From Salinisphaera sp. Q1T1-3 (GTDB lineage Bacteria; Pseudomonadota; Gammaproteobacteria; Nevskiales; Salinisphaeraceae), in NCBI RefSeq assembly GCF_003602005.1, contig NZ_QZWD01000004.1, positions 124,001 through 188,000 on the forward strand: a DNA stretch of 64,000 bases, written 5' to 3'. Positions 25,797-33,698 of this stretch are shown one piece after another. A model generated the notes under the pieces. It was given only the letters and a program-made list of their open reading frames with translations. It searched no databases and was not told where the DNA came from. A program made the translations under genes and the position numbers. Within the stretch, counting starts at the first letter, position 1. The number at the start of each line of letters is the position of its first letter.

Positions 25797-27299
25797 TCAT
25801 CCGTCGGTGCCGGTGGCCTCACCCGCTTCGTTGTCGTCGGGATGATGCGGCGTCTCGAGCGCGGGACTGGCCGCATCCTCGGTTCGGATATCGCCGTCGA
25901 ACACCCCATCGATGCGATTGAGTCCGTCCAGAGCGGCCGTGCGATAAGCCTCGGCCATCGTCGGATAGTTGAACGTGGTACTCACGAAATAATCGATGGT
26001 ATTGGCTGTGCCTGTCTGGCTCATGATCGCCTGGCCGATATGCACGATCTCCGAGGCCTGATCGCCGAAACAGTGGATACCCAGCAGCTCGTGGGTGACC
26101 GGGTCGAACAGCAGCTTGAGCATGCCCACCGTGTCGCCGGTGATCTGGGCCCGGGCGGTTTCCTTGAACAGGGCCTGGCCGACTTCGTAAGGCCGCTTGG
26201 CCTCAGTGAGCTCGCGCTCGGTCGGGCCCAGCGAGCTGATCTCGGGAATGGTGTAGATGCCCGTGGGCACATCGTCGACCCAGCGGAAGCCGTTGACGGA
26301 CAGTGCATCGGCACTGGCCGAGCGCCCCTGGCCATAGGCCGCACTCGCCAGACTCGGAATGCCGATGGCATCGCCCACGGCGTGAATATGCGGTTTGGCG
26401 GTGCGATACCGGTCGTCGACGGCCAGCTGGCCACGGCCGTTGGGCTCCAGGCCGAGCACGTCCAGGCCCATGTCGTCGGTGTTGCCGGTACGTCCGTTGG
26501 CCCAGAGCAGCGCGTCCGCGCGCACTTTCTTCCCGGATTTCAGATACAGCGTCACCCCGTCGTCGTCCGGCGCGATACGCTCGTATTCCTCGTTGTGACG
26601 GATCAGCACGCCGTAGGTCAGGCGCAGGTGATAGGACAGCGCATCGCTGATCTCGTCGTCCAGAAACTCGAGCAGTCGCTCGCGGCTGTTGATGAGCTGA
26701 ACACGCACGCCGATGCCGGAAAAGATCGAGGCGTACTCGCTGCCGATCACCCCGGCCCCGTAAATGATCATCGAACGCGGCGTGAAGCCGGGTTCGAGGA
26801 TGGTATCGGAGTTGAACACCCGCGGATGCGAGAAATCCACGTCCGGCGGCTCGTACGGCCGCGATCCGGTCGCGATCACCGCCTGCTCGAAGCTGATGGT
26901 GTCCGTGGTGCCATTGTCGTGCGTGACACTCAGCCGATGCTCGTCGATGAAGCGGGCGTGGCCGGTCAACACATCGATGCCGTTGCGGGCATAGAAACTG
27001 GTCCGCATGTGAACCTGCTGGCCCACGACCCGATGCAGGCGCTCGAGCAGCCAGGTCAACGGCGCGTCGGGCGTGCCCAGGTCGTGGAGCACGCGCGAGG
27101 ATTGCACCGCCAGCAGTTGCTTGACGGCCTGACGCAGCGCCTTGGACGGGATGGTGCCGCGATGGGTGCAGTTGCCGCCCACATCGGCCTGACGCTCGAC
27201 CACGGCCACGCGGCGGCCGTGCTTGGCGGCATTGAGCGCCGCGCTCTCGCCCGACGGCCCGGTGCCGATGACGACCAGATCGTATCGCATCTCGGTCAT
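25797..27299 (-). CDS. sthA: Soluble pyridine nucleotide transhydrogenase
   Basis: The 500-residue cytoplasmic flavoprotein exchanges hydride between NADPH and NAD+. It has the FAD-binding [18 protein letters not shown], the NAD(P)-binding [13 protein letters not shown] and the C-terminal dimerisation domain. At the disulphide position typical of the lipoamide dehydrogenase family it reads [13 protein letters not shown], with one Cys replaced by Thr, exactly as in SthA. An extra acidic tail of about 30 residues follows the usual end. In a glucose-oxidising, Entner-Doudoroff organism it would rebalance NADPH. Confidence 0.95.
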   Translation of the reverse strand: MTEMRYDLVVIGTGPSGESAALNAAKHGRRVAVVERQADVGGNCTHRGTIPSKALRQAVKQLLAVQSSRVLHDLGTPDAPLTWLLERLHRVVGQQVHMRTSFYARNGIDVLTGHARFIDEHRLSVTHDNGTTDTISFEQAVIATGSRPYEPPDVDFSHPRVFNSDTILEPGFTPRSMIIYGAGVIGSEYASIFSGIGVRVQLINSRERLLEFLDDEISDALSYHLRLTYGVLIRHNEEYERIAPDDDGVTLYLKSGKKVRADALLWANGRTGNTDDMGLDVLGLEPNGRGQLAVDDRYRTAKPHIHAVGDAIGIPSLASAAYGQGRSASADALSVNGFRWVDDVPTGIYTIPEISSLGPTERELTEAKRPYEVGQALFKETARAQITGDTVGMLKLLFDPVTHELLGIHCFGDQASEIVHIGQAIMSQTGTANTIDYFVSTTFNYPTMAEAYRTAALDGLNRIDGVFDGDIRTEDAASPALETPHHPDDNEAGEATGTDG

Positions 27300-27492
27300 G
27301 AAGCATTTCCCAACAAAGTTCGTGATCGCATTCTGTCACGTCGGGCGTGTCCGTCACGTATCCGGCATACGCGCCGTCGGCCGGGCCGGTTGCGACGGCC
27401 ACGTGCAGCACGCGCCGACCGGGCGGGCTCGTATGCGATCGCGACAAGCCCTACCCTGTGGCCACGGCAATCCAATCAGCACGAATCACGCC

Positions 27493-28068
27493 ATGGCGGA
27501 TAATCCGAACCCCGACGGCAAGGGCCAGACGCCGGTCCTGTCCGTGCTCAACGACGCCCGCGCCACGCCCGTCCCGGTACCGGCCAAACAGATCGACCAG
27601 GTCACGACCGAGCTGTTCACCTCACTCTTCGTGCTGGAGTCGGAGTTCAACTTCAAGCCGGTGCCCGGCAAGCCCTATTATATCTATCGCGACGGCGAGC
27701 GCTTCTGGATGGGCATCACGTCCCCGGCGATGATGAGCGAGGCAGTCGGCGGGCGCTTTATCGGCACCGCGGTGCTGCAGGCCGATCTGACGTGGACGCT
27801 CACGCTGGCCGATGCGGTCGCGGATGACCCGGCCTTCATGCAGTGGCTGTCGGACAAGCGCGCCGCTTTCGAAAAACGGCTCGGCGAAGCCGAGACCGTC
27901 GACGATGTGCTGCCGGTCTACGAATCGCGATTTTCGTTCTATCGTCGCGCCTCGGCCTTCGGCGTCGCGCATTCGTTGTCGCGCTCGATGAGTGCGTCCG
28001 GCATCAGCGGACTATCCTACGACGAGGCCCGCGGGCTGCTGTGCAACGACCCGTCGGCGCCCGACTGA
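27493..28068 (+). CDS. DUF2452-like conserved protein
   Basis: The 191-residue soluble protein starts MADNPNPDGKGQTPVLSVLN, a pattern I associate with the DUF2452 family (NPNPxGKGxxPVL). The middle has PYYIYRDGERFWMGITSP and TAVLQADLTWTLTL, and the C-terminus ends in a helical region. No signal peptide or membrane segments are present. The start at 27493 is favoured because the conserved block begins there; upstream in-frame sequence is Arg/Gly-rich. It is divergent from sthA. No function is known. Confidence 0.75.
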   Translation: MADNPNPDGKGQTPVLSVLNDARATPVPVPAKQIDQVTTELFTSLFVLESEFNFKPVPGKPYYIYRDGERFWMGITSPAMMSEAVGGRFIGTAVLQADLTWTLTLADAVADDPAFMQWLSDKRAAFEKRLGEAETVDDVLPVYESRFSFYRRASAFGVAHSLSRSMSASGISGLSYDEARGLLCNDPSAPD

Positions 28069-28138
28069 GCGGGGCCGTCTCACGCCGACCGCGGATGCGT
28101 GCCATGATAGACCCACGATCGACCGACCCACGCTGACG

Positions 28139-28750
28139 ATGCCGTCCGACCCTTCGCGCTTTCTCCCCGGCCTCGCGCTCGCCCTCGTGCTTCTGGCCGC
28201 CGGGTTGCCCTCGACCGCGGCCGCGCTCCAGATCACGACGGACTGGCACGAGGAACCGCACGCCGATCCCCAGGGCCAGCTCGCTGCGCCCGTGCTGGCC
28301 GCCGCCGTGCGCAACGACGATCACATCTACGAACTGCATCTGATCTGCGGCACCGATCAGTACAACGGCAACGACGACAGCGCGCGCATGGCGGGGCCGG
28401 TGCTGGAACTGGCCGTGTCGAGCTTCAACGGCGACGAATCGCATGCCGCCTACGGCGGCGATGCCGATACACCGTACAAGGCCCGGCTGGCATTCGGCCG
28501 GATGTCGCCGGTCACCCAGCCGTTTCGTCGCGACGGTTATCCCAACGTCATTTCCGTGGCCTTCGGTGCCGATACGCCGCTGGCCGGCAAACCGGCCGCC
28601 CAGCGCCTGGCAACAGCGGCCCGGGCCGGCCAGTCGATCACGATCGGCGGCCTGATCGGCCACGAGACCGTGCGTCTGCCGATCTCCACCGAAAATGACC
28701 GCGTCGCCGCTTTTCTGAAGGCCTGCCCGCTCACACGCGCGGCGCGTTAG
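28139..28750 (+). CDS. Exported protein of unknown function
   Basis: The 203-residue protein has a signal peptide (FLPGLALALVLLAAGLP then STAAA) and a beta-rich mature part of about 170 residues with two cysteines (LICGTD and KACPLT). I do not recognise the family. It follows the DUF2452-like gene by 70 bases on the same strand. Its stop overlaps the convergent aroG stop by four bases, so there is no room for a terminator between them. Confidence 0.65.
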   Translation: MPSDPSRFLPGLALALVLLAAGLPSTAAALQITTDWHEEPHADPQGQLAAPVLAAAVRNDDHIYELHLICGTDQYNGNDDSARMAGPVLELAVSSFNGDESHAAYGGDADTPYKARLAFGRMSPVTQPFRRDGYPNVISVAFGADTPLAGKPAAQRLATAARAGQSITIGGLIGHETVRLPISTENDRVAAFLKACPLTRAAR

Positions 28751-29823
28751 CCGCCGTCGCGGTTGCCGCCGAGCGCCGCTGCCGTCTCGCGCAGTGTTGC
28801 CTCGGTGTCGTCCCAGCCAAGGCAGTCGTCGGTGACCGACTGCCCGTAGGCGAGCTCTCCGCCGAGTGATTGCTTGCCGGCGGCCAGATTGGACTCGAGC
28901 ATCACACCGACCACGCCGGACTCGCCGCTCTGCCGACGTGCCACGAGATCGGCCAGGACCGCCGGCTGGCGTGCGGCCTGCTTGCCACTGTTGCCGTGGC
29001 TGCAATCAACGACGACGCGTGGGTTCTGGCCGGCGATGGTCAGCCGCTCGACCGCCGCGGCCACCGCGCCGGCATCATAGTTCGGGCCGGACCGGCCACC
29101 GCGCAGAATGAGATGCGTATCCGGGTTGCCGGGCGTGGCCACCGCCGCCGGCGCGCCCGTCGTGGCGTCGATGCCGAAATAGCACTGCGGGCTTGCGGCC
29201 GCGGCCATGGCATCGCAGGCCGAGCCGATCTCGCCCTCGGTCCCGTTCTTGAACCCGACGGCCAGATCGAGCCCGGACATGCGCTCGCGATGGGTCTGGG
29301 ATTCCGTGGTCCGGGCGCCGATGGCCGCCCAGGCCAGCGTGTCCTCGAGATAATCGGCCGCGATCGGGGTGAGCAGCTCGGTGGCGATCGGCAGACCGAG
29401 ATCGGCCAGCTCGATCAACAGCTCGCGCGAGACCGCCAGGCCACGGGCCAGATCATTGACCCCGTCGAGGTCCGGGTCGTGCAGCAGCCCCTTCCAGCCG
29501 ATGGTCGTGCGCGGCTTTTCCACATAGACCCGCATCACGATGAGCAGTTCGTCGGACAGTTCATCGGCCAGGCGCGCGAGGCGGCGACCATAGTCCAGTG
29601 CGGCCTGCGGATCGTGCACCGAGCACGGGCCGACAACGACCATCAGACGCGGGTCGTCGCCACGCAGCACGGCCCGGATCGCCTCGCGCTGGGCCGCGAT
29701 ACGGGCACGCGTCATCGCCCCGATCGGCAGACGCTCGGCCAGCGCCGCCGGGCTTGGCAACGGCGTCGCGCCCGTCCGGCCAGCGGTTTCGGCACTATTC
29801 AGTGTGGCTACACGGGCAGTCAT
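28747..29823 (-). CDS. aroG: 3-deoxy-7-phosphoheptulonate (DAHP) synthase, class I
   Basis: The 358-residue enzyme condenses phosphoenolpyruvate and erythrose 4-phosphate to DAHP, committing carbon to aromatic amino acids. Active-site motifs are LMVVVGPCSVHDPQAALDYG, VYVEKPRTTIGWKGL, VGFKNGTEG, LILRGGRSGPNYDA and VVDCSHGNSGKQ. The start at 29823 (MTARVATLNSAETAG) was chosen because the frame above it has no family sequence. The 250-base upstream region contains an aromatic leader peptide and a terminator (29976-30113), so expression is probably attenuated by charged aromatic tRNAs. Which amino acid inhibits the enzyme allosterically cannot be read. Confidence 0.97.
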   Translation of the reverse strand: MTARVATLNSAETAGRTGATPLPSPAALAERLPIGAMTRARIAAQREAIRAVLRGDDPRLMVVVGPCSVHDPQAALDYGRRLARLADELSDELLIVMRVYVEKPRTTIGWKGLLHDPDLDGVNDLARGLAVSRELLIELADLGLPIATELLTPIAADYLEDTLAWAAIGARTTESQTHRERMSGLDLAVGFKNGTEGEIGSACDAMAAAASPQCYFGIDATTGAPAAVATPGNPDTHLILRGGRSGPNYDAGAVAAAVERLTIAGQNPRVVVDCSHGNSGKQAARQPAVLADLVARRQSGESGVVGVMLESNLAAGKQSLGGELAYGQSVTDDCLGWDDTEATLRETAAALGGNRDGG

Positions 29824-29975
29824 GGCGCGCTCCGGTTGCGGCCGTCGCACGGACGGCGAGGCTATGGGTGGGCCAGCAGTTCGGGCTCGGACGGCCGAGC
29901 CGATCACCTGCGCCGGGCGGCGCCGTTGTCGCAAGGATGGACATCGATTCAATTCCTGTGTCGTCTGTTTCGGAT

Positions 29976-30014
29976 CCAAAAAGAAAACCCCGGCCGGGAA
30001 GACCGGCCGGGGTT
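29976..30014 (-). terminator. Attenuator terminator hairpin
   Basis: On the minus strand a perfect 12-bp stem (AACCCCGGCCGG/CCGGCCGGGGTT) with a five-base loop is followed by TTTTCTTTTT. It lies about 160 bases before the aroG start. Since it is also 180 bases after the mnmC stop, it would end mnmC transcripts as well. Confidence 0.92.
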
Positions 30015-30068
30015 GGATCAGACAACACGATCGGCAGGCTTCCCGAGGGACGCCTGCCGGGTATCGGT

Positions 30069-30113
30069 TCAGGCGCCTGGAGGGCTAAACCAATACCCGT
30101 AAAACTTGACCAC
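30069..30113 (-). CDS. Aromatic leader peptide of aroG
   Basis: This 14-codon frame reads MVKFYGYWFSPPGA from a GTG start, then TGA. Five of the codons are aromatic (TTT, TAC, TAT, TGG, TTT) within seven positions. It lies between the mnmC stop (30193) and the attenuator hairpins, the expected place for a leader peptide. No strong ribosome site is seen before the GTG and no in-frame ATG exists nearby, so the exact start is the weakest part. The aromatic cluster in front of a DAHP synthase gene is very unlikely to be chance. Confidence 0.75.
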   Translation of the reverse strand: MVKFYGYWFSPPGA

Positions 30114-30192
30114 GCACGACGACGCATCGCGAGCCGTGAGGCACGCTGCGATGGCCGGTGATGGCGTGTGTTCGATCAGCATGGACGTTACG

Positions 30193-32190
30193 CTACGCCA
30201 TGTCCTGATCCGGCGCAACACGGCCGCGGATGATCTGGCGGATCAGCCAGCGCCCCGGGTGCAACGCCTCGACGAGATCGCCGGCCACCGGCTGCGGGGC
30301 ACCGGTGAGCGCCGAGGCCAGCATCTCGGCCGCCAGCGGTGCCCGCAGCATGCCGTGCGAACCGTGCGCGAGGGATACCGAAAGCCCCGGCCACAGCGCA
30401 CCGGCCGTGGTGACCGGCTGTGTGGCATCGTGACCGAGCGCGGCATAGTCCGAACACCATCGCGCGCGATCGGGCACACCGCCGACCAGCGGCAGGCGGT
30501 CATGGCTCGTGCAGCGCCAGCTTGCCCGGCCACGCACATCCGCGACGGCAATCGCCGCGGCCAGGTCCGGAAGCAATGCACCGATCAGACCGCGATTGGC
30601 TTCATGCTCGGCGTCATGAACGACGAGATCGGCCGCACGTGGCTCATAGGTGGCGCCAACGCTCTGGCGCCCGCCCCGTGCCGGCAGCACATAGCCCCTG
30701 TCGCAGACCACACACGCCGGCGACGCATCGTTGCCGGCCCCGGCCAGCGCGAAGTGCGAGGCCTGCCCCCGTACCCGGCCGAGCGGCGGCAGATCGGGAC
30801 ACAGCATCGCCGCCGCTCCGGCATTGGCCAGCACGACATGATCGAACACGGCCCAGCCGCCGGCGTCGTCGACGACAGCCCAGCCCGCCTCGTGACGGGA
30901 CAGCGCCGTGACGTGATGGTCGCGCCATGTCACGCCGGACCGTTGCACAAGCCAGGCGCACAGGGCCGCCGGCCGGACACTGGCGCCACCGGGGAAATAC
31001 AGACCACCCCGGACATCCGATGCGAGCCGGGTGCCCGCAAGCTTGGCGGCCGTCGCGGCGTCCACACCATGTACCACGGACCTGGGCAGGCCCAGGCCCG
31101 CGAGCATCCGGGCCTGGCGATCCACCTCGTCGCGGCTGCGGGCCAGCTGCAGCAGACCGCAGTCCTGCCAGAGCGTGCGCTCGGGATCATGATCGGCAAG
31201 CCAGCGTGTCGCATAGGCGAGCGCGGCCAGATCAAAGCGCGTACGCACGGTGGGCTCGACCGCGAGCCGCGGGCTCAAGGCTGCGTCGCGATTACCCGAT
31301 GCCCCGCCGCCCGGCCCGGCGGCGTCGTAGATCGTCACCTCGCGCCCACGACGGGCCAGGGCATCGGCCACGGTCGTGCCGGCAATCCCGGCGCCAATCA
31401 CGGCGATACGACCGTGCGGCGGTACTGCCGACGGCTGGCTGTACCACGGCCGCGCATCGCCAGCGCGCCCGGTCGCCTGGCCCTCGAAGCGGCCGGTCAG
31501 CATGTGGCGCTTGCGCGCGAAGCCCGGTCGCCGCGTCCAGACGAACCCGGCCGCCGTGAGCGCATCACGCAGCCCCCGGGCCGCACTGTAGGTTGCCATC
31601 GTCGTACCGGGGCGGCTGCGCGCGGCCAGGGCCTGACACAACGCGGGCGACCACATGGCCGGATTGCGCGCCGGGGCGAACCCGTCCAGAAACCAGGCAT
31701 CGACCTGTCCCTCGAAGGCGGCCAGCCCTGCCTCGGCCTCGCCGAGGTACAGATCAAGCGTCACGCGCGGCGCCAGTGCCAGCCGGTGCATACCCTGCAC
31801 CGGCGCCGGCCAGAGGCTTGCCAGTCGTTCGATCTGCACGGTCAACGTCGGCCAGCGGGCTACCAGACGACGCAGATCGGCAGCACGCAACGGATGGCGC
31901 TCGACCGAGAACAGATGCAGACGGGCACGCGGTGGCGCCTGCGTCTCGAACAGCGCCCAGGTCGCCAGCATGTTGCGCCCCGCGCCGAAACCGGTTTCCC
32001 CGACCACGAAGACCTGTGATGCGGCGAGACCGGCCAGCCGTGCCGACAGGTCGTTTCCGTCCAGAAAAACGTGCCGGCTCTCGTCGAGGCCGCCTTCGCG
32101 CGCGCAGTAGACGTCATCGTAGTCGGGCGCATGCATGCCGTCCTCGCGATGGACGACCCGCGCATACGCCAGGCCCAGCGGCATGCTCAT
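30193..32190 (-). CDS. mnmC: tRNA 5-methylaminomethyl-2-thiouridine biosynthesis bifunctional protein
   Basis: The 665-residue protein fuses two activities for the wobble uridine of tRNAs for Lys, Glu and Gln. The N-terminal methyltransferase domain (residues about 1-235) has the VFVVGETGFGAGRNMLATW SAM-binding motif and DAWFLDGFAPARNPAMW. The C-terminal FAD oxidase domain starts at IAVIGAGIAGTTVADALARRG (about residue 263) and removes the carboxymethyl group of cmnm5U. Length and order match E. coli MnmC. It is transcribed after the zinc-ribbon gene, 49 bases downstream. Confidence 0.96.
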   Translation of the reverse strand: MSMPLGLAYARVVHREDGMHAPDYDDVYCAREGGLDESRHVFLDGNDLSARLAGLAASQVFVVGETGFGAGRNMLATWALFETQAPPRARLHLFSVERHPLRAADLRRLVARWPTLTVQIERLASLWPAPVQGMHRLALAPRVTLDLYLGEAEAGLAAFEGQVDAWFLDGFAPARNPAMWSPALCQALAARSRPGTTMATYSAARGLRDALTAAGFVWTRRPGFARKRHMLTGRFEGQATGRAGDARPWYSQPSAVPPHGRIAVIGAGIAGTTVADALARRGREVTIYDAAGPGGGASGNRDAALSPRLAVEPTVRTRFDLAALAYATRWLADHDPERTLWQDCGLLQLARSRDEVDRQARMLAGLGLPRSVVHGVDAATAAKLAGTRLASDVRGGLYFPGGASVRPAALCAWLVQRSGVTWRDHHVTALSRHEAGWAVVDDAGGWAVFDHVVLANAGAAAMLCPDLPPLGRVRGQASHFALAGAGNDASPACVVCDRGYVLPARGGRQSVGATYEPRAADLVVHDAEHEANRGLIGALLPDLAAAIAVADVRGRASWRCTSHDRLPLVGGVPDRARWCSDYAALGHDATQPVTTAGALWPGLSVSLAHGSHGMLRAPLAAEMLASALTGAPQPVAGDLVEALHPGRWLIRQIIRGRVAPDQDMA

Positions 32191-32239
32191 CGGTGCCTGG
32201 CCGCAGCGGCGTCACCCCCGGGCCACCGCGCGACCGCGT

Positions 32240-32500
32240 CTACGGGTTCTGGCTGTTGCCGCTGTCGGCTGCCGCCTTGCTGCCCGTATCCTGCGGCGCT
32301 TCGTAGCGGTCGCCCGATATGTATTTGCTCGCCGAGACCACGGCCAGTATCACCACGATCACGACCACCAGGCCGATGGCGATCCGGGTGCGTTTGGTGT
32401 CGCTGGCCAGTCGCCGGCCACAACTGTCGCAGCGGGACAGGCCGCGCGTGACGGGTTCGTTGCAATGCTCGCAGAAACGGGTTTCGATGGGTTTGGCCAT
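32240..32500 (-). CDS. Small zinc-ribbon membrane protein
   Basis: The 86-residue protein has an N-terminal four-cysteine zinc ribbon (FCEHCNEP and RCDSCGRR), a single membrane helix (IAIGLVVVIVVILAVVSA, about residues 41-58) and a short polar tail. This gives a cytoplasmic zinc ribbon anchored in the inner membrane. The ATG is preceded by a good AGGAG. It lies 49 bases upstream of mnmC on the same strand and may be its first operon gene. Function is unknown. Confidence 0.75.
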   Translation of the reverse strand: MAKPIETRFCEHCNEPVTRGLSRCDSCGRRLASDTKRTRIAIGLVVVIVVILAVVSASKYISGDRYEAPQDTGSKAAADSGNSQNP

Positions 32501-32773
32501 GATGACTCCTCTGTCTCGCCTGCGATACCGGCATGTGCCCCTGACATATGCCCTGTCCGGCCATCGCGATGGATCTTGTGGTTTGTTGTAACGCCCTGAA
32601 CGACGACCACACGGGCCCTCGCCGCGGCTTGCCGGGCGTGGCGGTCAACGATCGGCATGTCGCTCGCTTCGGACACTACGCAAAAGCGATGGCGATGGAT
32701 CCACGCCTGGCCCATGCTGTGTTCCGAAATCAGACAATACGTGGAAATACCCCCGATCCGCGAGCGTGACCGC

Positions 32774-33187
32774 ATGACCGATATCGCCCCCGCCCGCAGT
32801 CGCCTGGTGCGCTGGCTCTATCGAGGCCTCGCCGGCCTGTTCATCGGCCTGGCCGCGGCGGGCGTCGTGCTGCCCGTCTTGCCGACTACCCCGTTTCTGA
32901 TCGTGGCGGCCTGGGCGGCCGGAAAATCGTCGCCGGCGCTGCGCGAACGGCTGCGCCAGCATCCGCGCTACGGGCCGGCCCTGCGCCGCTGGCAAGACCA
33001 CGGCGCGATTTCGCGCCGCGCCAAGATCGCGGCGATCAGTCTCATGACGCTGAGCTGGGCCCTGTTGTGGTTCACGATCAACCGTACCGGCGTGATCATC
33101 GCGGTCGGCATCATGATGGCCATGGTCGCGGTGTTCATCGCCTCCCGGCCGGAGGGTCGCCGACGGTCGACCGGAACGCGGAACTGA
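32774..33187 (+). CDS. YbaN/DUF454-family inner membrane protein
   Basis: The 137-residue protein has an N-terminal helix (LAGLFIGLAAAGVVLPVLPTTPFLI) containing the VLPxLPTTPF signature of the DUF454/YbaN family, a central amphipathic region (LRQHPRYGPALRRWQDHGAI) and two closely spaced C-terminal helices. The ATG at 32774 was chosen because family homology starts just after it. It is divergent from the zinc-ribbon gene. Function of the family is not established. Confidence 0.9.
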   Translation: MTDIAPARSRLVRWLYRGLAGLFIGLAAAGVVLPVLPTTPFLIVAAWAAGKSSPALRERLRQHPRYGPALRRWQDHGAISRRAKIAAISLMTLSWALLWFTINRTGVIIAVGIMMAMVAVFIASRPEGRRRSTGTRN

Positions 33188-33401
33188 AGGCTCGTCGGTC
33201 TCCGGCTTTGGCATGCCCGGCCGGCCGGGGCCGATATTGCAGCGCCGATCCGGAATCGAGTCTTGTGAACCCGGTATGAAAATAGATGATTTTCCGCGTT
33301 GATAACGCGCGTGTGCGAAAGCACGCGCGCCACGGCAAACGGCCGTGAAACCATTGAAAATAAAAGTTGGGCAGGTGCCGGCTTTTCTTTCGATGGCGTT
33401 G

Positions 33402-33428
33402 AAAACAGCTGACGTCGTCAGCTGTTTT
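33402..33428. repeat. 27-bp perfect palindrome with T/A tails
   Basis: The arms AAAACAGCTGACG and CGTCAGCTGTTTT are exact over 13 bases with one central T. It is A-tailed on one side and T-tailed on the other, so it could act as a bidirectional terminator between ybaN and gcd, or as a protein-binding site. It carries two CAGCTG hexamers. Confidence 0.6.
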
Positions 33429-33652
33429 GGTGCCGGATTAATAACAGGCCCTCAATAAGGCGGCTGATGTCGCCCGCGCGCTGTTGTCGAGCCTCCGCCG
33501 TGTGTGCGGCAAGGCTCGCAACGCCGCCGGACAGGCTTGGCAGCCCCCGGACACGGGCCGGAAGCGCCGGCCGAAAATGGCCCGCTCACGAGCCGGTCTC
33601 GGTCAACCGCGTCGGTGATACAGACCGTACAGCCCACCCTCGCCAACCCGAC

Positions 33653-33686
33653 GAAAAACGGCCGTGGCGGTCGGGCCGCCACGGCC
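33653..33686 (-). terminator. Rho-independent terminator of gcd
   Basis: On the minus strand an 11-bp perfect stem (GGCCGTGGCGG/CCGCCACGGCC) with a five-base loop is followed by GTTTTTCG. It lies 13 bases after the gcd stop codon. Confidence 0.9.
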
Positions 33687-33698
33687 GCAGCCGATCGA

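Larger units (their letters stand above)
29976..30113 (-). promoter_or_regulatory. Aromatic amino acid transcription attenuator of aroG
   Basis: In transcription order the region has: a 14-codon leader peptide (30113-30069); a hairpin with arms CGGCAGGC/GCCTGCCG (30059-30032) starting ten bases after the leader stop; and a strong terminator (30014-29976). CGGGAAG in the first hairpin (30045-30039) is complementary to CTTCCCG in the terminator loop and 3' arm (30001-29995), giving a mutually exclusive antiterminator. Stalling at the Tyr/Trp/Phe codons would free the first hairpin's arms for this alternative pairing. The parts are seen directly; the mechanism is inferred from classical trp/phe attenuators. 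Confidence 0.8.
33188..33698. other. Hairpin-rich intergenic region between ybaN and gcd
   Basis: About 510 bases hold no credible gene. The stretch 33307-33327 forms GCGCGTG/CACGCGC, 33331-33346 forms CACGGC/GCCGTG, 33402-33428 is a perfect palindrome, and 33653-33686 is the gcd terminator. ATAACAGGCCCT at 33440-33451 resembles a decayed family A element end (AACAGGCCCTAG) but no second end is seen. The region separates the convergent ybaN and gcd transcripts. Confidence 0.55.

Noticed and set aside
25680-27503. 607-residue plus-strand frame antisense to sthA
   Set aside because: It covers sthA base for base, has no family motifs and no ribosome site. It is a codon-bias shadow.
29795-30127. 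110-residue minus-strand frame starting with an ATG at 30127, upstream of aroG
   Set aside because: It overlaps the leader peptide in another phase, reads through the attenuator hairpins and has no protein-like features. The aromatic frame is the meaningful one.
30106-32019. 637-residue plus-strand frame antisense to mnmC
   Set aside because: The mnmC motifs on the minus strand are unmistakable; this frame is a shadow with Arg/Gly/His-rich sequence.
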